A DNA stretch of 64,000 bases from Flavobacterium kayseriense (lineage in GTDB: Bacteria; Bacteroidota; Bacteroidia; Flavobacteriales; Flavobacteriaceae), in NCBI RefSeq assembly GCF_014305095.1, contig NZ_JACRUI010000005.1, positions 186,001 to 250,000 on the forward strand. The letters run 5' to 3'. Under the pieces are notes generated by a model. It saw only the letters and a list, made by a program, of their open reading frames with translations. It made no database searches and was not told the origin of the DNA. Shown piece after piece: positions 15,929 to 26,650 of the stretch (positions within the stretch are counted from its first letter, which is position 1; each line of letters opens with the position of its first letter). A program made the position numbers and the translations under genes.

Positions 15929-17008
15929 ATGTCAGCCAATAAATGTACTCCTGCAATCTCTAGAAAAAAGTTAAGTTTTTTAGACCGGTACCTAACCTTA
16001 TGGATCTTCCTAGCTATGCTTCTAGGAGTAGCGATTGCTAACTTTATACCTTCAAGCGGAAACTTTATCAATTCGTTTTCTAACGGTACCACTAATATTC
16101 CACTCGCCATTGGATTAATTTTAATGATGTATCCACCCTTGGCGAAAGTAAAATATGAGAAAATGGGTCGAGTTTTTAAAGATATTAAAGTCTTATCTGC
16201 CTCCCTCCTACTAAATTGGATTATAGGACCTTTTGTAATGTTTTTTCTTGCCTTATATTTTTTAAATGATTACCCTGAGTATATGATTGGGGTTATTTTG
16301 ATTGGTTTAGCACGTTGCATTGCTATGGTAGTAGTATGGAATGACCTTGCAGATGGAAATAGAGAATACGCGGCAGGTTTAATTGCCCTAAATAGTATTT
16401 TTCAAGTTTTGCTCTACAGTGTGTATGCCTATTTTTTTATTACTATTTTACCTCCTTACTTCGGCTTTACCGGTTTTGAAGTAAACATAAGTATAAGGGA
16501 AATCGCAGCAAGTGTAGGTATTTATCTAGGTATTCCGTTTGCTTTAGGGATTATTAGTCGCTACGCATTAATTTATTTTAAGGGAGAACCATGGTTCACG
16601 ACTCAATTCATTCCAAAGGTTTCTCCAATTACATTAATGGCACTATTATTCACCATTATACTCATGTTTAGTCTTAAAGGCGAATTAATCGTTCAAATTC
16701 CTTTTGATGTGCTTCGTATAGCTGCACCTCTTGTCATATATTTTTTATTCATGTTTATATTAAGTTTTTTCGTTGGTAAATATTTTGGTGCCGATTATTC
16801 AAAGAGCACTGCAATTGCATTTACTGCAACAGGTAATAATTTCGAACTGGCGATCGCTGTAGCGATTGGTGTATTTGGTATCAATAGCGGTCAAGCTTTT
16901 GCTGGCGTTATAGGACCATTAGTAGAGGTTCCCGCTCTTATTGCACTTGTAAACGTTGCTTTTTGGTTTAGAAAAAAATATTTTTCACAAAACTATATTA
17001 GCAATTAG
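15929..17008 (+). CDS. acr3: ACR3-family arsenite efflux transporter
   Basis: The 359-residue membrane protein has about ten helices and the ACR3 signature [18 protein letters not shown], whose cysteine is essential in studied ACR3 pumps. A second family block is [17 protein letters not shown]. It extrudes arsenite (and possibly antimonite) across the inner membrane. It lies 14 bases after the reductase and is the last gene of the ars operon. The family is unrelated to ArsB despite the shared role. Confidence 0.94.
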   Translation: MSANKCTPAISRKKLSFLDRYLTLWIFLAMLLGVAIANFIPSSGNFINSFSNGTTNIPLAIGLILMMYPPLAKVKYEKMGRVFKDIKVLSASLLLNWIIGPFVMFFLALYFLNDYPEYMIGVILIGLARCIAMVVVWNDLADGNREYAAGLIALNSIFQVLLYSVYAYFFITILPPYFGFTGFEVNISIREIAASVGIYLGIPFALGIISRYALIYFKGEPWFTTQFIPKVSPITLMALLFTIILMFSLKGELIVQIPFDVLRIAAPLVIYFLFMFILSFFVGKYFGADYSKSTAIAFTATGNNFELAIAVAIGVFGINSGQAFAGVIGPLVEVPALIALVNVAFWFRKKYFSQNYISN

Positions 17009-17081
17009 TGGATTTACGGTGAAAAATGAAATATTTTGTTTAATTAAATGTTAAAATACTTAAACAAGCAATAAATTTACA

Positions 17082-17089
17082 TATCTTTG
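17082..17089 (+). promoter_or_regulatory. -7 box upstream of the fasciclin gene
   Basis: TATCTTTG matches TAnnTTTG 35 bases before the ATG at 17125. No clear -33 element is seen. Confidence 0.45.
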
Positions 17090-17124
17090 AATATCTTAAT
17101 TTAATTAACCATAAAATATTGAAC

Positions 17125-17709
17125 ATGACAGTAGTAAAAACAATTAGTACCTTTTTGTTGTTAGGAGTAATCGCAACCTCTTGTGGAGACAAAAAGAAAT
17201 CTGAGTCAACAGAAATGACAGACACAACAGCAGTAGCAATGGACACTACAGTTGTAGTTGAAACACCAAACATTGTAGGTGTTGCAGCTGGGAACGAAGA
17301 CTTCTCTACACTTGTAACAGCTGTAAAAGCTGCAAATTTAGTAGAAACATTAAGCAGCGAAGGCCCATTTACAGTATTTGCTCCGAATAACGCGGCATTT
17401 GCAAAATTACCAGTTGGTACTGTAGACACACTACTAAAGCCAGAAAATATAGAAAAATTAAAATCAGTTCTTACGTACCACGTAGTAGCTGGTAAATTTG
17501 ATGCAGCAACAGTAACTGATGCTATTACTAAAAACAATGGTAAATACACTGTAACTACGGTTCAAGGTGGTACAATCGTTTTAAGTATCAAAGATGGAAA
17601 AGTTATGCTGACTGATGCTAACGGTGGAACGGCGACTGTAATACTTGCTGACGTTGCAGCATCAAATGGTGTGATTCATGTTATTGATACAGTTGTAATG
17701 CCTAAATAA
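17125..17709 (+). CDS. Fasciclin-domain lipoprotein
   Basis: The ATG at 17125 gives a signal peptide with lipobox ending at Cys20 (GVIATSC); a TTG two codons earlier is less likely. After a Thr/Asp-rich linker of about 30 residues comes one fasciclin (FAS1) domain (about 58-192), recognisable from the GPFTVFAPNNAAF block, the LTYHVVAG block with its conserved YH, and the C-terminal NGVIHVIDTVVMP block. Such proteins are surface-exposed or periplasmic and are linked to adhesion or stress, but the role here is open. It is a single-gene unit with its own terminator. Confidence 0.93.
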   Translation: MTVVKTISTFLLLGVIATSCGDKKKSESTEMTDTTAVAMDTTVVVETPNIVGVAAGNEDFSTLVTAVKAANLVETLSSEGPFTVFAPNNAAFAKLPVGTVDTLLKPENIEKLKSVLTYHVVAGKFDAATVTDAITKNNGKYTVTTVQGGTIVLSIKDGKVMLTDANGGTATVILADVAASNGVIHVIDTVVMPK

Positions 17710-17740
17710 TAAGATTGAAGGAAACAGCAAACGTTTCTTT

Positions 17741-17772
17741 AAAACCGTTACAGCAATGTAACGGTTTTTTTT
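17741..17772 (+). terminator. Terminator after the fasciclin gene
   Basis: AAACCGTTAC pairs with GTAACGGTTT around a 6-base loop, followed by a T run, 32 bases after the stop. Confidence 0.88.
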
Positions 17773-17893
17773 GTCAACTATTTTCACGTGTAGACTAGCA
17801 TTTGCTGTAATCACTGATCCATTGACTCAAAATTTTCATACTTAATTAGAATATAGTACTCTTGTACATAATTTTAACTCTTTTTAACCAACG

Positions 17894-18244
17894 ATGAATA
17901 TAAAAGACATTACAGGCCAATACACTATTTCAGGAAACAATCAGGATGGCGAGCAAAATAACTACAGTGGTTTACTTACTCTATCACTTGATAATAACAA
18001 TAGAATTAAAGCGAGATGGGTTATCGGAAAAGATCAAATTCAAGAGGGTAACGGCTTTTTTAGAGACAACATTTTAGTTATAAATTTTAGATATGTAGGC
18101 GAAAACAATGCGGTTTTTAAAGGCGTAGCAATTTACCGTTGCATAACTGCTGATATTTTAGATGGTTTTTGGTCTGAAAAGCACGGAAACCCACTCTACC
18201 TCGGTACCGAAAGTTGCCTAAGAATTGCGACTCTCAACAACTAA
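17894..18244 (+). CDS. Small cytoplasmic protein of unknown function
   Basis: The 116-residue protein has no signal peptide or membrane helix. Its alternating pattern (for example YSGLLTLSLD, IKARWVIG, ILVINFRYVG) predicts a small beta-barrel or sandwich, and it ends with a short NPLYLGTESC stretch. I do not recognise a named family. It lies alone on the plus strand between the fasciclin and panB genes, with no close operon partner. The regular frame, length and AT-rich leader support a real gene. Confidence 0.65.
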   Translation: MNIKDITGQYTISGNNQDGEQNNYSGLLTLSLDNNNRIKARWVIGKDQIQEGNGFFRDNILVINFRYVGENNAVFKGVAIYRCITADILDGFWSEKHGNPLYLGTESCLRIATLNN

Positions 18245-18450
18245 GAAAGTTACTTTTTTTTTAGATTTTATGTTATAGCGCAAATATCTAAACACATTTT
18301 ACACGTTAAATTATTCCATCACAAATCTCAATATTTTAGTAAGTTAAAAATCATTGACCTATTTCTACTACTAGGTTTTGTATTGCTATGCTATTTTTTA
18401 GGTTCATCCAAAATTGTTTTACTACTTTTACAGCTATAAAACCCACAATT

Positions 18451-19269
18451 ATGTCAACCGCAAAAAAAGACTACAAGAGAATCACTACAAAGTCATTGAT
18501 AGAGATGAAAGCTAACGGAGAGAAAATATCAATGTTAACTGCCTATGATTATACAATGGCTAAAATTGTTGACACGGCTGGTATTGACGTAATACTTGTG
18601 GGAGATTCAGCTAGTAATGTGATGGCTGGGCACGAGACAACTTTACCTATAACATTAGACCAAATGATATACCATGCTTCTTCCGTAGTGAGAGCTATAG
18701 AAAGAGCATTAGTAGTAGTCGATTTACCGTTTGGTAGTTACCAATCTGATCCTAAAGAGGCTTTACGTTCCTCTATTAGAATTATGAAAGAAAGTGGTGG
18801 CCATGCAGTTAAATTGGAAGGTGGAAAAGAAATAAAAGAATCGATTAAGAAAATTTTAAATGCAGGTATACCAGTAATGGGGCACTTAGGTTTAACACCG
18901 CAATCAATCTATAAATTTGGGACTTACACTGTACGTGCCAAAGAGGAAGAAGAGGCAGACAAACTAATCGAAGATGCAAAATTATTAGAAAGAATAGGTT
19001 GTTTTGCCCTAGTTCTAGAAAAAATACCAGCTCATTTAGCTGAGAAAGTTGCAAAAAGCATTTCTATTCCTGTAATTGGTATTGGTGCAGGTGGCGGTGT
19101 AGATGGTCAAGTACTTGTAATTCATGACATGCTAGGAATGAACAATGAATTTAGTCCTCGTTTTTTAAGAAGGTACATGAATTTATATGAAGGAATGACA
19201 ACTGCAATAGGACAATATGTTGCTGACGTAAAATCAAGCGACTTCCCAAATGATAAAGAGCAATATTAA
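18451..19269 (+). CDS. panB: 3-methyl-2-oxobutanoate hydroxymethyltransferase
   Basis: PanB transfers a hydroxymethyl group from methylene-tetrahydrofolate to 2-oxoisovalerate, giving ketopantoate for coenzyme A synthesis in the cytoplasm. The 272-residue protein shows the family blocks [21 protein letters not shown] (metal-binding Asp), [22 protein letters not shown] and [14 protein letters not shown]. The ATG at 18451 matches the usual family length; the upstream frame adds 21 residues without similarity. The RluA-type gene 235 bases downstream is a common flavobacterial neighbour as I recall. Confidence 0.96.
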   Translation: MSTAKKDYKRITTKSLIEMKANGEKISMLTAYDYTMAKIVDTAGIDVILVGDSASNVMAGHETTLPITLDQMIYHASSVVRAIERALVVVDLPFGSYQSDPKEALRSSIRIMKESGGHAVKLEGGKEIKESIKKILNAGIPVMGHLGLTPQSIYKFGTYTVRAKEEEEADKLIEDAKLLERIGCFALVLEKIPAHLAEKVAKSISIPVIGIGAGGGVDGQVLVIHDMLGMNNEFSPRFLRRYMNLYEGMTTAIGQYVADVKSSDFPNDKEQY

Positions 19270-19504
19270 AAATGTATTTTTGAAAGAAGTGGTAGAATAT
19301 CATTATCAAGACCTATTTTTCCTTAAAAAATTAGAAAAGCTAATAACTCATTCAACTATTTACATAGCGAGTACTATTTTTCACATTTAACATGTAGCAG
19401 GTCTTGAAAACGGATTAGCTAAATTTTTCAAAACTAGCAATACATCACTTTTAACAATAATAAGTGAATCTTTTTCGTCTCAAAAAAAAGGTTCAAAATA
19501 CTTT

Positions 19505-20194
19505 ATGAAAGAAATATCTAATAAATCAAACCTCCAAGTACTTCATGAAGATAACCACATAATCGTGGTTAATAAGCGTGTAGGGGATATTGTTCAAGGT
19601 GATAAAACGGGTGACAAACCACTTAGCGATATTGTAAAAGAATATATTAAAGAAAAATACAACAAGCCAGGAGAGGTTTATTTGGGTGTAGTACATCGAT
19701 TAGATAGACCAACAACAGGAATTGTGGTATTTGCTAGAACAAGTAAAGCATTAACAAGGCTAAACGAGTTGTTTAAAAATAGAGAAACTCAAAAAACATA
19801 TTGGGCAATAGTTAAAAATAAGCCCGAGCAAAGGCAAGCAAAGTTAATTCATTTCATTAAAAGAAATGAGAAAAACAATACTTCTAAAGCACATACTAAA
19901 GAAGTACCTGATAGCAAATTAGCAAGTTTAGATTACACAATCTTTAAAGAGTTAAATAATTATTATGCTCTAGAGATTAATTTACATACTGGTAGACATC
20001 ATCAAATTAGGGCACAACTGGCTGCTATTAATTGCCCTATAAAAGGAGACCTAAAATACGGTTTCGATCGCTCTAACCCAGATGGAGGTATTCATTTACA
20101 TGCTCGAAAATTAGTTTTTATACATCCAGTAACTAAAGAGGATCTTTTTGTAGTGGCGCCGGTTCCGGCTGAAGTGGTTTGGCAAGCGCTGTAA
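19505..20194 (+). CDS. RluA-family RNA pseudouridine synthase
   Basis: The 229-residue protein contains the RluA catalytic block HRLDRPTTG with Asp67 as the nucleophile, followed by ARTSKALTRLNELF, and the later LHTGRHHQIRAQLA block. It isomerises uridine to pseudouridine in rRNA or tRNA. No S4 domain is present at the N-terminus, so it belongs to the compact RluA/RluC-like subgroup. The exact site modified cannot be read from the sequence. It is probably transcribed from its own promoter in the 235-base gap after panB. Confidence 0.92.
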   Translation: MKEISNKSNLQVLHEDNHIIVVNKRVGDIVQGDKTGDKPLSDIVKEYIKEKYNKPGEVYLGVVHRLDRPTTGIVVFARTSKALTRLNELFKNRETQKTYWAIVKNKPEQRQAKLIHFIKRNEKNNTSKAHTKEVPDSKLASLDYTIFKELNNYYALEINLHTGRHHQIRAQLAAINCPIKGDLKYGFDRSNPDGGIHLHARKLVFIHPVTKEDLFVVAPVPAEVVWQAL

Positions 20195-20266
20195 TTTTAC
20201 TAAATAAAAATAAATATTTAAAATTTTAAAATTAACTTGCATTGCAAATAAGCAAGCTACTTTAAA

Positions 20267-21595
20267 ATGAATTATAAAGAAAATATAGAATATCGTAAAG
20301 ATGTATTAAAAAAATTACTTAATAATCTAATCCTACATGAAGATGAAATTGTAGAAGCGTTATACAAAGATTTCAAAAAACCCGCTTTTGAATCAGTTAT
20401 TACTGAAACAAATTATGTAATTACCGAATTAAAACACACCATAAAAAATATGAAGTCTTGGTCTAAACGATCAAGAGTTCTACCCTCACTAATAAATTTC
20501 CCTTCTCGCGATTACATTTACAAAGAACCGTACGGTAAAGTTTTGATAATTGCACCTTGGAACTATCCCTATCAATTGGCTTTATGCCCGCTTGTATCAG
20601 CAGTGGCAGCAGGAAATCAGGTGGTTGTTAAACCATCTGAATTAACACCTAATACCTCGGCCATCATCACTAAAATCATTCACAAAACGTTTGACATAAA
20701 TCATGTAGATGTCAAAGAAGGTGGTGTTGAAGTATCTACACAATTACTAGCACAACGCTGGGATTACATCTTTTTTACTGGCAGTATTCCAGTTGGAAAA
20801 ATTGTCGCAAAAGCCGCGGCAGAACATCTGACTCCAACTACTTTAGAACTAGGTGGTAAAAGCCCATGTATTATAGATGAAACTGCTAATTTAAAATTAG
20901 CAGCTAAAAGAATTGTGTGGGGTAAATTTTTGAATGCGGGACAAACCTGTGTTGCCCCAGATTATTTGTTAGTACATCAAGATGTAAAATCTAAATTTGT
21001 AGACTTTTTAAAAAGTGAAATCACATTAGCCTACAGCGAAAACCCTGAAACTTCAAAAGATTTTGCTCGCATTGTGAACAGTAAAAATTGGGAACGTGTA
21101 AAAGGATTAATAAATCCTGAAAAAGTTATTTTTGGCGGAAAGTCGTCAGCAAATTCTCTATACGTCGCTCCGACTTTGGTAGAGGAAACGGACTTAGAAA
21201 GCGCAATTATGCAGGAAGAAATTTTTGGACCAGTTTTGCCCATTTTGACTTATTCAAGTAAAGCCGATATTCAAATTATATTTTCGAAATACGAGAAACC
21301 ATTGGCCTTATATGTATTTACAGAAAACAATAGCTTTGCAAATGAAATTATAAAAAAATATTCATTTGGCGGTGGTTGTGTCAATGATACGGTGATTCAT
21401 CTTTCTAATAGTAGGTTACCATTTGGTGGTGTAGGCCATAGTGGCTCAGGTGCTTATCATGGAAAATTTAGTTTTGACACTTTTTCTCATAAAAAAAGTA
21501 TGATAAAAAAAGCAACTTGGCTAGATTTGCCGTTACGATATGCCCCTTACAAAGACAAATTAGCATTAGTGAAGAAATTATTAAAATGGACATAA
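20267..21595 (+). CDS. Aldehyde dehydrogenase (class 3-like, NAD(P)-dependent)
   Basis: The 442-residue protein is slightly shorter than the common 480-500 and matches the class 3 / fatty-aldehyde dehydrogenase group. Landmarks are APWNYP, the general-base Glu194 in LELGGKSP, the catalytic Cys228 in NAGQTCVAP, and EEIFGPVLP. It oxidises medium- or long-chain aldehydes to acids in the cytoplasm or at the membrane. The last 30 residues are basic and hydrophobic, consistent with loose membrane association. The downstream membrane protein lies 48 bases away. Confidence 0.92.
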   Translation: MNYKENIEYRKDVLKKLLNNLILHEDEIVEALYKDFKKPAFESVITETNYVITELKHTIKNMKSWSKRSRVLPSLINFPSRDYIYKEPYGKVLIIAPWNYPYQLALCPLVSAVAAGNQVVVKPSELTPNTSAIITKIIHKTFDINHVDVKEGGVEVSTQLLAQRWDYIFFTGSIPVGKIVAKAAAEHLTPTTLELGGKSPCIIDETANLKLAAKRIVWGKFLNAGQTCVAPDYLLVHQDVKSKFVDFLKSEITLAYSENPETSKDFARIVNSKNWERVKGLINPEKVIFGGKSSANSLYVAPTLVEETDLESAIMQEEIFGPVLPILTYSSKADIQIIFSKYEKPLALYVFTENNSFANEIIKKYSFGGGCVNDTVIHLSNSRLPFGGVGHSGSGAYHGKFSFDTFSHKKSMIKKATWLDLPLRYAPYKDKLALVKKLLKWT

Positions 21596-21643
21596 CCAAA
21601 AATAGTAACCAAAATTAAAAACTAAATCATTACCTCTTTAAAC

Positions 21644-22420
21644 ATGAACGATAAGAAACTTAAAATTGAAGCTTTAAAAGAAAATGGATATCAATTAGAA
21701 TTTGAAAACGTATTCAACCTCGCTTTCGATAACTATAAAAAAATTGCCTTATATGCTGGCTTGATGATTTTCGTTTTTTCAATACTAATGGGAATCCTAT
21801 TTAGCGTAGGAATCATTTCTTATCTGGGCGTTGCACAATTTACTGAGATGATGAAACCCGAAAATTTACAAGCAGAAGTAATGTCAGAAAATATTAAAGC
21901 ATTACTAATTGTTGCAACTGTGATTGGAGTTGCCCTATTAAGCCCATTTTATGCTGGATTAATAAAGATGGCACATTCTGCTCAAAAAGATGAAGAATTT
22001 CATGTGTCAACGGTTTTTTCTTATTACAAAGCACCTCACTTTAAGGAACTTGTTATTGCAGCTTCACTGATAGCATTATTCAGTTCAACTATTAATTCTG
22101 CAATTACTTATTTAGGAATACAATACTTAGAAATACTTGTTTCAACAATAATTAGTTTCATTACTATGTTAGTCATTCCATTGATTATCTTTAGTGATTT
22201 AAAAGCAACAGATGCTATAACATCGAGTATTGTTCTTGTATCTAAACAACCTTTACTTTTGATAGGTCTGTACATAATATCCTCCCTTGCTTCCTTAATT
22301 GGAATATTTGGATGTTGCATTGGAATATTTTTTACCATCCCATTCATGTATTCATTCTATTTTGCTACTTACAGCCAAATTGTAGGATTTGATCAAAATA
22401 CAATTGAAGAACATTTTTAA
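21644..22420 (+). CDS. Polytopic membrane protein of unknown function
   Basis: The 258-residue protein has an N-terminal cytoplasmic stretch of about 35 residues, then five or six membrane helices (roughly 38-65, 85-110, 125-150, 160-185, 195-240) with small-residue-rich helix packing. The shape resembles glycerophosphodiester-phosphodiesterase membrane domains or DUF975-type proteins, but I do not assign a family. It lies 48 bases after the aldehyde dehydrogenase and may be co-transcribed with it. Confidence 0.7.
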   Translation: MNDKKLKIEALKENGYQLEFENVFNLAFDNYKKIALYAGLMIFVFSILMGILFSVGIISYLGVAQFTEMMKPENLQAEVMSENIKALLIVATVIGVALLSPFYAGLIKMAHSAQKDEEFHVSTVFSYYKAPHFKELVIAASLIALFSSTINSAITYLGIQYLEILVSTIISFITMLVIPLIIFSDLKATDAITSSIVLVSKQPLLLIGLYIISSLASLIGIFGCCIGIFFTIPFMYSFYFATYSQIVGFDQNTIEEHF

Positions 22421-22549
22421 TTAGCCCGATAAACTTCAAATTAGCATCTTTACTGTGAGATTAATAATAGTATAATTTTTTTTTATGATTTTTTTCTTTA
22501 CATTTAGCTAGGTTAGGAACGTATTAAAATCATACTTAATCAATAATCT

Positions 22550-25500
22550 ATGGAACTATATTTCATTATTTTTCAAAATCATATAGCGACTAGCTTAGGT
22601 TTCGATAATGATTATATCCCTGCATTCATTAGTTCACAACAATTAGTGGACAGTCTAACCTTTAACAAAAATTTATTTAGAACTTTTTTACCAATTATTT
22701 ACATCTTTATATTTTCATTGATCTTTAAATTTTTCAAAATTAATTACAATATAAAAAATAATTTAGTTTCAAATTTCACCAAAGAGAAATCGTCTTCGAA
22801 AGAATTTCAACTTTATTTTCTCTTCACTGGTCTGATTTTATTAACGCTAGAAATTACATTTGAAGCTTTTAAGTTAAGACCTAAGAGTCTTTTTATTCCA
22901 AATACTGTCATAGCGGTACTTTTAATTACAATTTACTTTATAAGCTTAAAATCAAAATTAGTATTCGAGAATATTCAAAAAATTTTCAAAATATTTTTTG
23001 TTACCGCTTTTCTATATGTTTGCCGGAATTTAATTGCTTCCGAGAAAGACGGGATACCTGTTATTGCTTTTTTATTATTTATATTTTTTTCCTTTAATGT
23101 ACTAAAACCTAGAAAATTTTATAACTTTTACATCGCTTTTATAGCCGTGTTTTTGCTGGTTGTACATACACTGCGACTTATTCCTATAGACACCATAGCG
23201 ATATTAATCAATTATAGTCTAATTGTTATTTGTATTAATTATATCAGACACTTGACTGTGGTGGCTACAAATGATAAATTTCTTTTTAATAATCAAATTA
23301 TTAATAAAGGAAACTCTTTGATTATAGCTATTAATAAAAAAAATGAAATTGTTTTTTGTAGTGAAACGATTAAATCACTTCTAGGCTACACCGTAGAGGA
23401 AGCTCTTTGTGATGGATATTGGACATTAACCGAAACCTCGGCTAACAACACTATTGATGACATTGACAACGCTAATAGTGCTGCGATACAAATTACAAAA
23501 GTAAAATGTAAAAATGGAGACTATAAGTTTATCCAATGGAATGACAAAAAATTCTCTGAAGATTTGCTAATCGGAATTGGCCAAGATGTTACGGAGCATG
23601 TTAAGACACAAAAAAGGTATGAAAACCTGGTTGAAAGCGCATATGATTTGATTTATGAGTTAAATCATGACGGAAACTTTACTTTCATTAACAAAAATTC
23701 TGAAATTATTACCGGATATAGTCTCGAGGAACTGTATCAAATCAAATTTGTGCAATTAATCCAAAGTCCATATAAAGCAACAGTATTTGAATTTTATTTT
23801 AGGCCATCAAAGGAATTCGAAAATTTTCCCATTCTTGAGTTTCCAATTCTAACAAAACAAGGAGAAGAAGTTTGGCTTTCGCAAAAAGTAACGATCCTCA
23901 GAGATGAAAAACAGGAAATTACCGGATATTCTATAATAGCAAGAGACATAACGATTTTAAAAAAAATTGAAAAAGAAAAAGCAGATAGACAACTTAAAAA
24001 TTTAAATTTCAGTGAGGTTCTAAAAAGTTTTACCGAAAAAAGTTATTCCAACTCTGAAAGTATCGAAGATAAATTAAAAATCATTTTACAACTCACAAGT
24101 AAAACTATAGGTGTTTGTAGGGCAAGTTATTGGGAATATGATCCAGAAAAAATAACATGTGTTTATTTATATGAATTTTCAAATGAAAAATTTAGTTTCT
24201 CTACCGGAATTCAGTTGAGTCGAAAATCATATCCTATCTATTTTTCAACAATAGAGAATAAGACGCAAGTAGTTGCCTCTAATGTATACACGAATAACAT
24301 TTGCGTTGAGTTGTGTAAAGATTACATTGCCGATAATAACATTAAATCTTTATTAGATACACCCGTTTTTTTAAATGGAGTTTTAAAAGGAATCATCTGC
24401 TTTGAAACTACTCAGATTGTAAAGCATTGGGACAACGAAGATATTAATTTTGCACGTTCTGTTTCTGATATTATTGCTATTGGATTCGAATCTAAAATGA
24501 GACTTGATATTCAAGAAAAACTTACTTATAAAAGTGAGCTACTTGCTGCTATGACGCTGTGTACTGAGAAATTTTTGAATAATAAAGACATTGGTAATAT
24601 GTTTAGTGACGTTCTTATTATTATGGGAAATGCAACAAAGTCACATCGCGCATACTACTACGAAAACAATCCAAAAGAAAAAACAATTAGTCAAAAATAC
24701 AGATGGATTAAGGATGAATTAACTCTTGCTAAAAACAATCCTCTCCTACAGCATCTACCTTATCCTTTTTTCGAGGAATTACTACACCCCTTATTAGATA
24801 ATAAAATCTATAGTGCCTGCGTATCTAGAATAGTTAATAAATCACTCCGAGATAAACTTATTAATGTCGAGGTAAAATCATTAATCTTGTTTCCCATTTT
24901 TGTAAAGGACAGATTTCATGGGTTTTTAGGTTTCGATGATACTAATGAAGAACGAGTTTGGAATGAAGATGAAGTAAATATTTTGCAAACCTTAGCACGA
25001 AACATTTCAGCATCAATTGAACAAATCGACTCTGAGACCATTATATATGAAAGTGAAGAGAAATTCAGACTACTAGCAAGTAATATACCTGGTACAGTTT
25101 ATCTAGCAGAAAATGATCAGACTTATACAAAAATATACCTCAACGATGAAATTGAAAAATTAACAGGTTATGATAAAAATTTATTTTTATCAAATAAACT
25201 ACTTTTTACTGATCTAATTCATCCCGATGATGCAGCGCAAACTATGTCAGAGATCAAAGCAAATTTATTACTTAATCAAGGTTTTCATCTGACTTTTAGA
25301 ATAATCCGAAAAGACCAAAAAATTGTTTGGGTCGAAGAATTTGCTGATGTTATTATTAAAAATAAAAAAATAGCTTATATCGAAGGTATTATGTTTGATA
25401 TTACACAACGTAAGGAAGCAGATGAAGCTATTAAAGGACGTGACTATGCAGAAGCAGCGAACAGAGCGAAATCAGAGTTCTTAGCAAATATGAGCCACGA

Positions 25501-26614
25501 AATCAGGACGCCTCTTAACGGGATAATCGGTTTTACGGATCTCTTGATGAAAACTAAGCTTGAGGCAATACAACAAAAGCATATGAATACAGTTAATCAA
25601 TCTGCTCATACATTGCTAGAAATTATAAATGACATCTTAGATTTTTCTAAAATTGAAGCCGGTAAATTAGATCTTTTTATAGAAAAACATCATGTTCGCG
25701 AATTATTAAAAGAAATAACAGATCTTATCCTATATGAAGCAAATCAAAAAAATCTTAAGTTAGAACTCAATATACAACAAAATATTCCTTTCTATTTTTG
25801 GACTGATACAGTTAGGTTAAAGCAAATATTAATTAATTTACTGGCAAATGCAGTGAAATTTACTGAGAAAGGCTCTATACAATTAAACGTAACGCTCGTC
25901 AAACAAATTAGTCTAAACAAGACAAGAATTCGTTTCTCAGTAATTGATTCTGGAATTGGAATACAAGAGAAAAATAAAACCAAAATTTTCAAGGCTTTCT
26001 CTCAGGAAGACAGTTCAACAACAAAGAAATTTGGAGGGACAGGATTAGGACTAACCATTTCAAATAAGTTACTAGGACTTATGAAAAGCCGTTTACAGTT
26101 AGAAAGTCAAGTTGGTATAGGAAGTGAATTTTATTTTGACCTTGATTTAAAAACAACTAACGAAATGGACTTTAATCTTAGTCTTTTTGAAAAAAACAAT
26201 ACTTCAGATAATCTGCTTCTTTTCCAAACTAACGAACAGTTGCATAACTTAAAAGTGATGCTTGTTGAAGATAATAAAATCAATATGTTATTGCTCAAAA
26301 CAATAATTAATAATCTGCTAGTAAACCCTACTATTTATGAAATACCAGATGGCTTAGCAGCAGTGAACGAATTTGAAACAATCAATCCAGATATTATTTT
26401 TATGGATATTCAAATGCCTAAAATGAATGGATATCAAGCTACTGCTGAAATTCGAAAAACGATACTTGGTAAAATGACACCAATTATTGCCATTACTGCT
26501 GGGACTGAAAAAGAAGAAAAAAACAAATGCCTGGAAATAGGAATGAACGACTACATTTCAAAGCCTATAATAAAAGGAGCAATTGAAGAAACATTTTTAA
26601 AATGGATGCTTTAA
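22550..26614 (+). CDS. Hybrid sensor histidine kinase with 7TM, PAS, GAF and receiver domains
   Basis: The 1354-residue protein starts with seven predicted membrane helices (about 45-240). Next come a PAS-like domain (250-345), a second PAS (355-475), two GAF-like domains (about 500-645 and 665-820), a third PAS (835-950), a HisKA domain with His983 in NMSHEIRTP, a HATPase with NLLANAVKF, DSGIGI and GGTGLGL, and a C-terminal receiver with Asp1286 in FMDIQMPKMNG. Autophosphorylation should pass from His983 to Asp1286. No separate regulator or phosphotransfer protein is adjacent, so its output is unknown. The input could be light, redox or a membrane ligand. Confidence 0.9.
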   Translation: MELYFIIFQNHIATSLGFDNDYIPAFISSQQLVDSLTFNKNLFRTFLPIIYIFIFSLIFKFFKINYNIKNNLVSNFTKEKSSSKEFQLYFLFTGLILLTLEITFEAFKLRPKSLFIPNTVIAVLLITIYFISLKSKLVFENIQKIFKIFFVTAFLYVCRNLIASEKDGIPVIAFLLFIFFSFNVLKPRKFYNFYIAFIAVFLLVVHTLRLIPIDTIAILINYSLIVICINYIRHLTVVATNDKFLFNNQIINKGNSLIIAINKKNEIVFCSETIKSLLGYTVEEALCDGYWTLTETSANNTIDDIDNANSAAIQITKVKCKNGDYKFIQWNDKKFSEDLLIGIGQDVTEHVKTQKRYENLVESAYDLIYELNHDGNFTFINKNSEIITGYSLEELYQIKFVQLIQSPYKATVFEFYFRPSKEFENFPILEFPILTKQGEEVWLSQKVTILRDEKQEITGYSIIARDITILKKIEKEKADRQLKNLNFSEVLKSFTEKSYSNSESIEDKLKIILQLTSKTIGVCRASYWEYDPEKITCVYLYEFSNEKFSFSTGIQLSRKSYPIYFSTIENKTQVVASNVYTNNICVELCKDYIADNNIKSLLDTPVFLNGVLKGIICFETTQIVKHWDNEDINFARSVSDIIAIGFESKMRLDIQEKLTYKSELLAAMTLCTEKFLNNKDIGNMFSDVLIIMGNATKSHRAYYYENNPKEKTISQKYRWIKDELTLAKNNPLLQHLPYPFFEELLHPLLDNKIYSACVSRIVNKSLRDKLINVEVKSLILFPIFVKDRFHGFLGFDDTNEERVWNEDEVNILQTLARNISASIEQIDSETIIYESEEKFRLLASNIPGTVYLAENDQTYTKIYLNDEIEKLTGYDKNLFLSNKLLFTDLIHPDDAAQTMSEIKANLLLNQGFHLTFRIIRKDQKIVWVEEFADVIIKNKKIAYIEGIMFDITQRKEADEAIKGRDYAEAANRAKSEFLANMSHEIRTPLNGIIGFTDLLMKTKLEAIQQKHMNTVNQSAHTLLEIINDILDFSKIEAGKLDLFIEKHHVRELLKEITDLILYEANQKNLKLELNIQQNIPFYFWTDTVRLKQILINLLANAVKFTEKGSIQLNVTLVKQISLNKTRIRFSVIDSGIGIQEKNKTKIFKAFSQEDSSTTKKFGGTGLGLTISNKLLGLMKSRLQLESQVGIGSEFYFDLDLKTTNEMDFNLSLFEKNNTSDNLLLFQTNEQLHNLKVMLVEDNKINMLLLKTIINNLLVNPTIYEIPDGLAAVNEFETINPDIIFMDIQMPKMNGYQATAEIRKTILGKMTPIIAITAGTEKEEKNKCLEIGMNDYISKPIIKGAIEETFLKWML

Positions 26615-26650
26615 TTTCAAAGCATCTAATAACTATAAAAACTACACACT

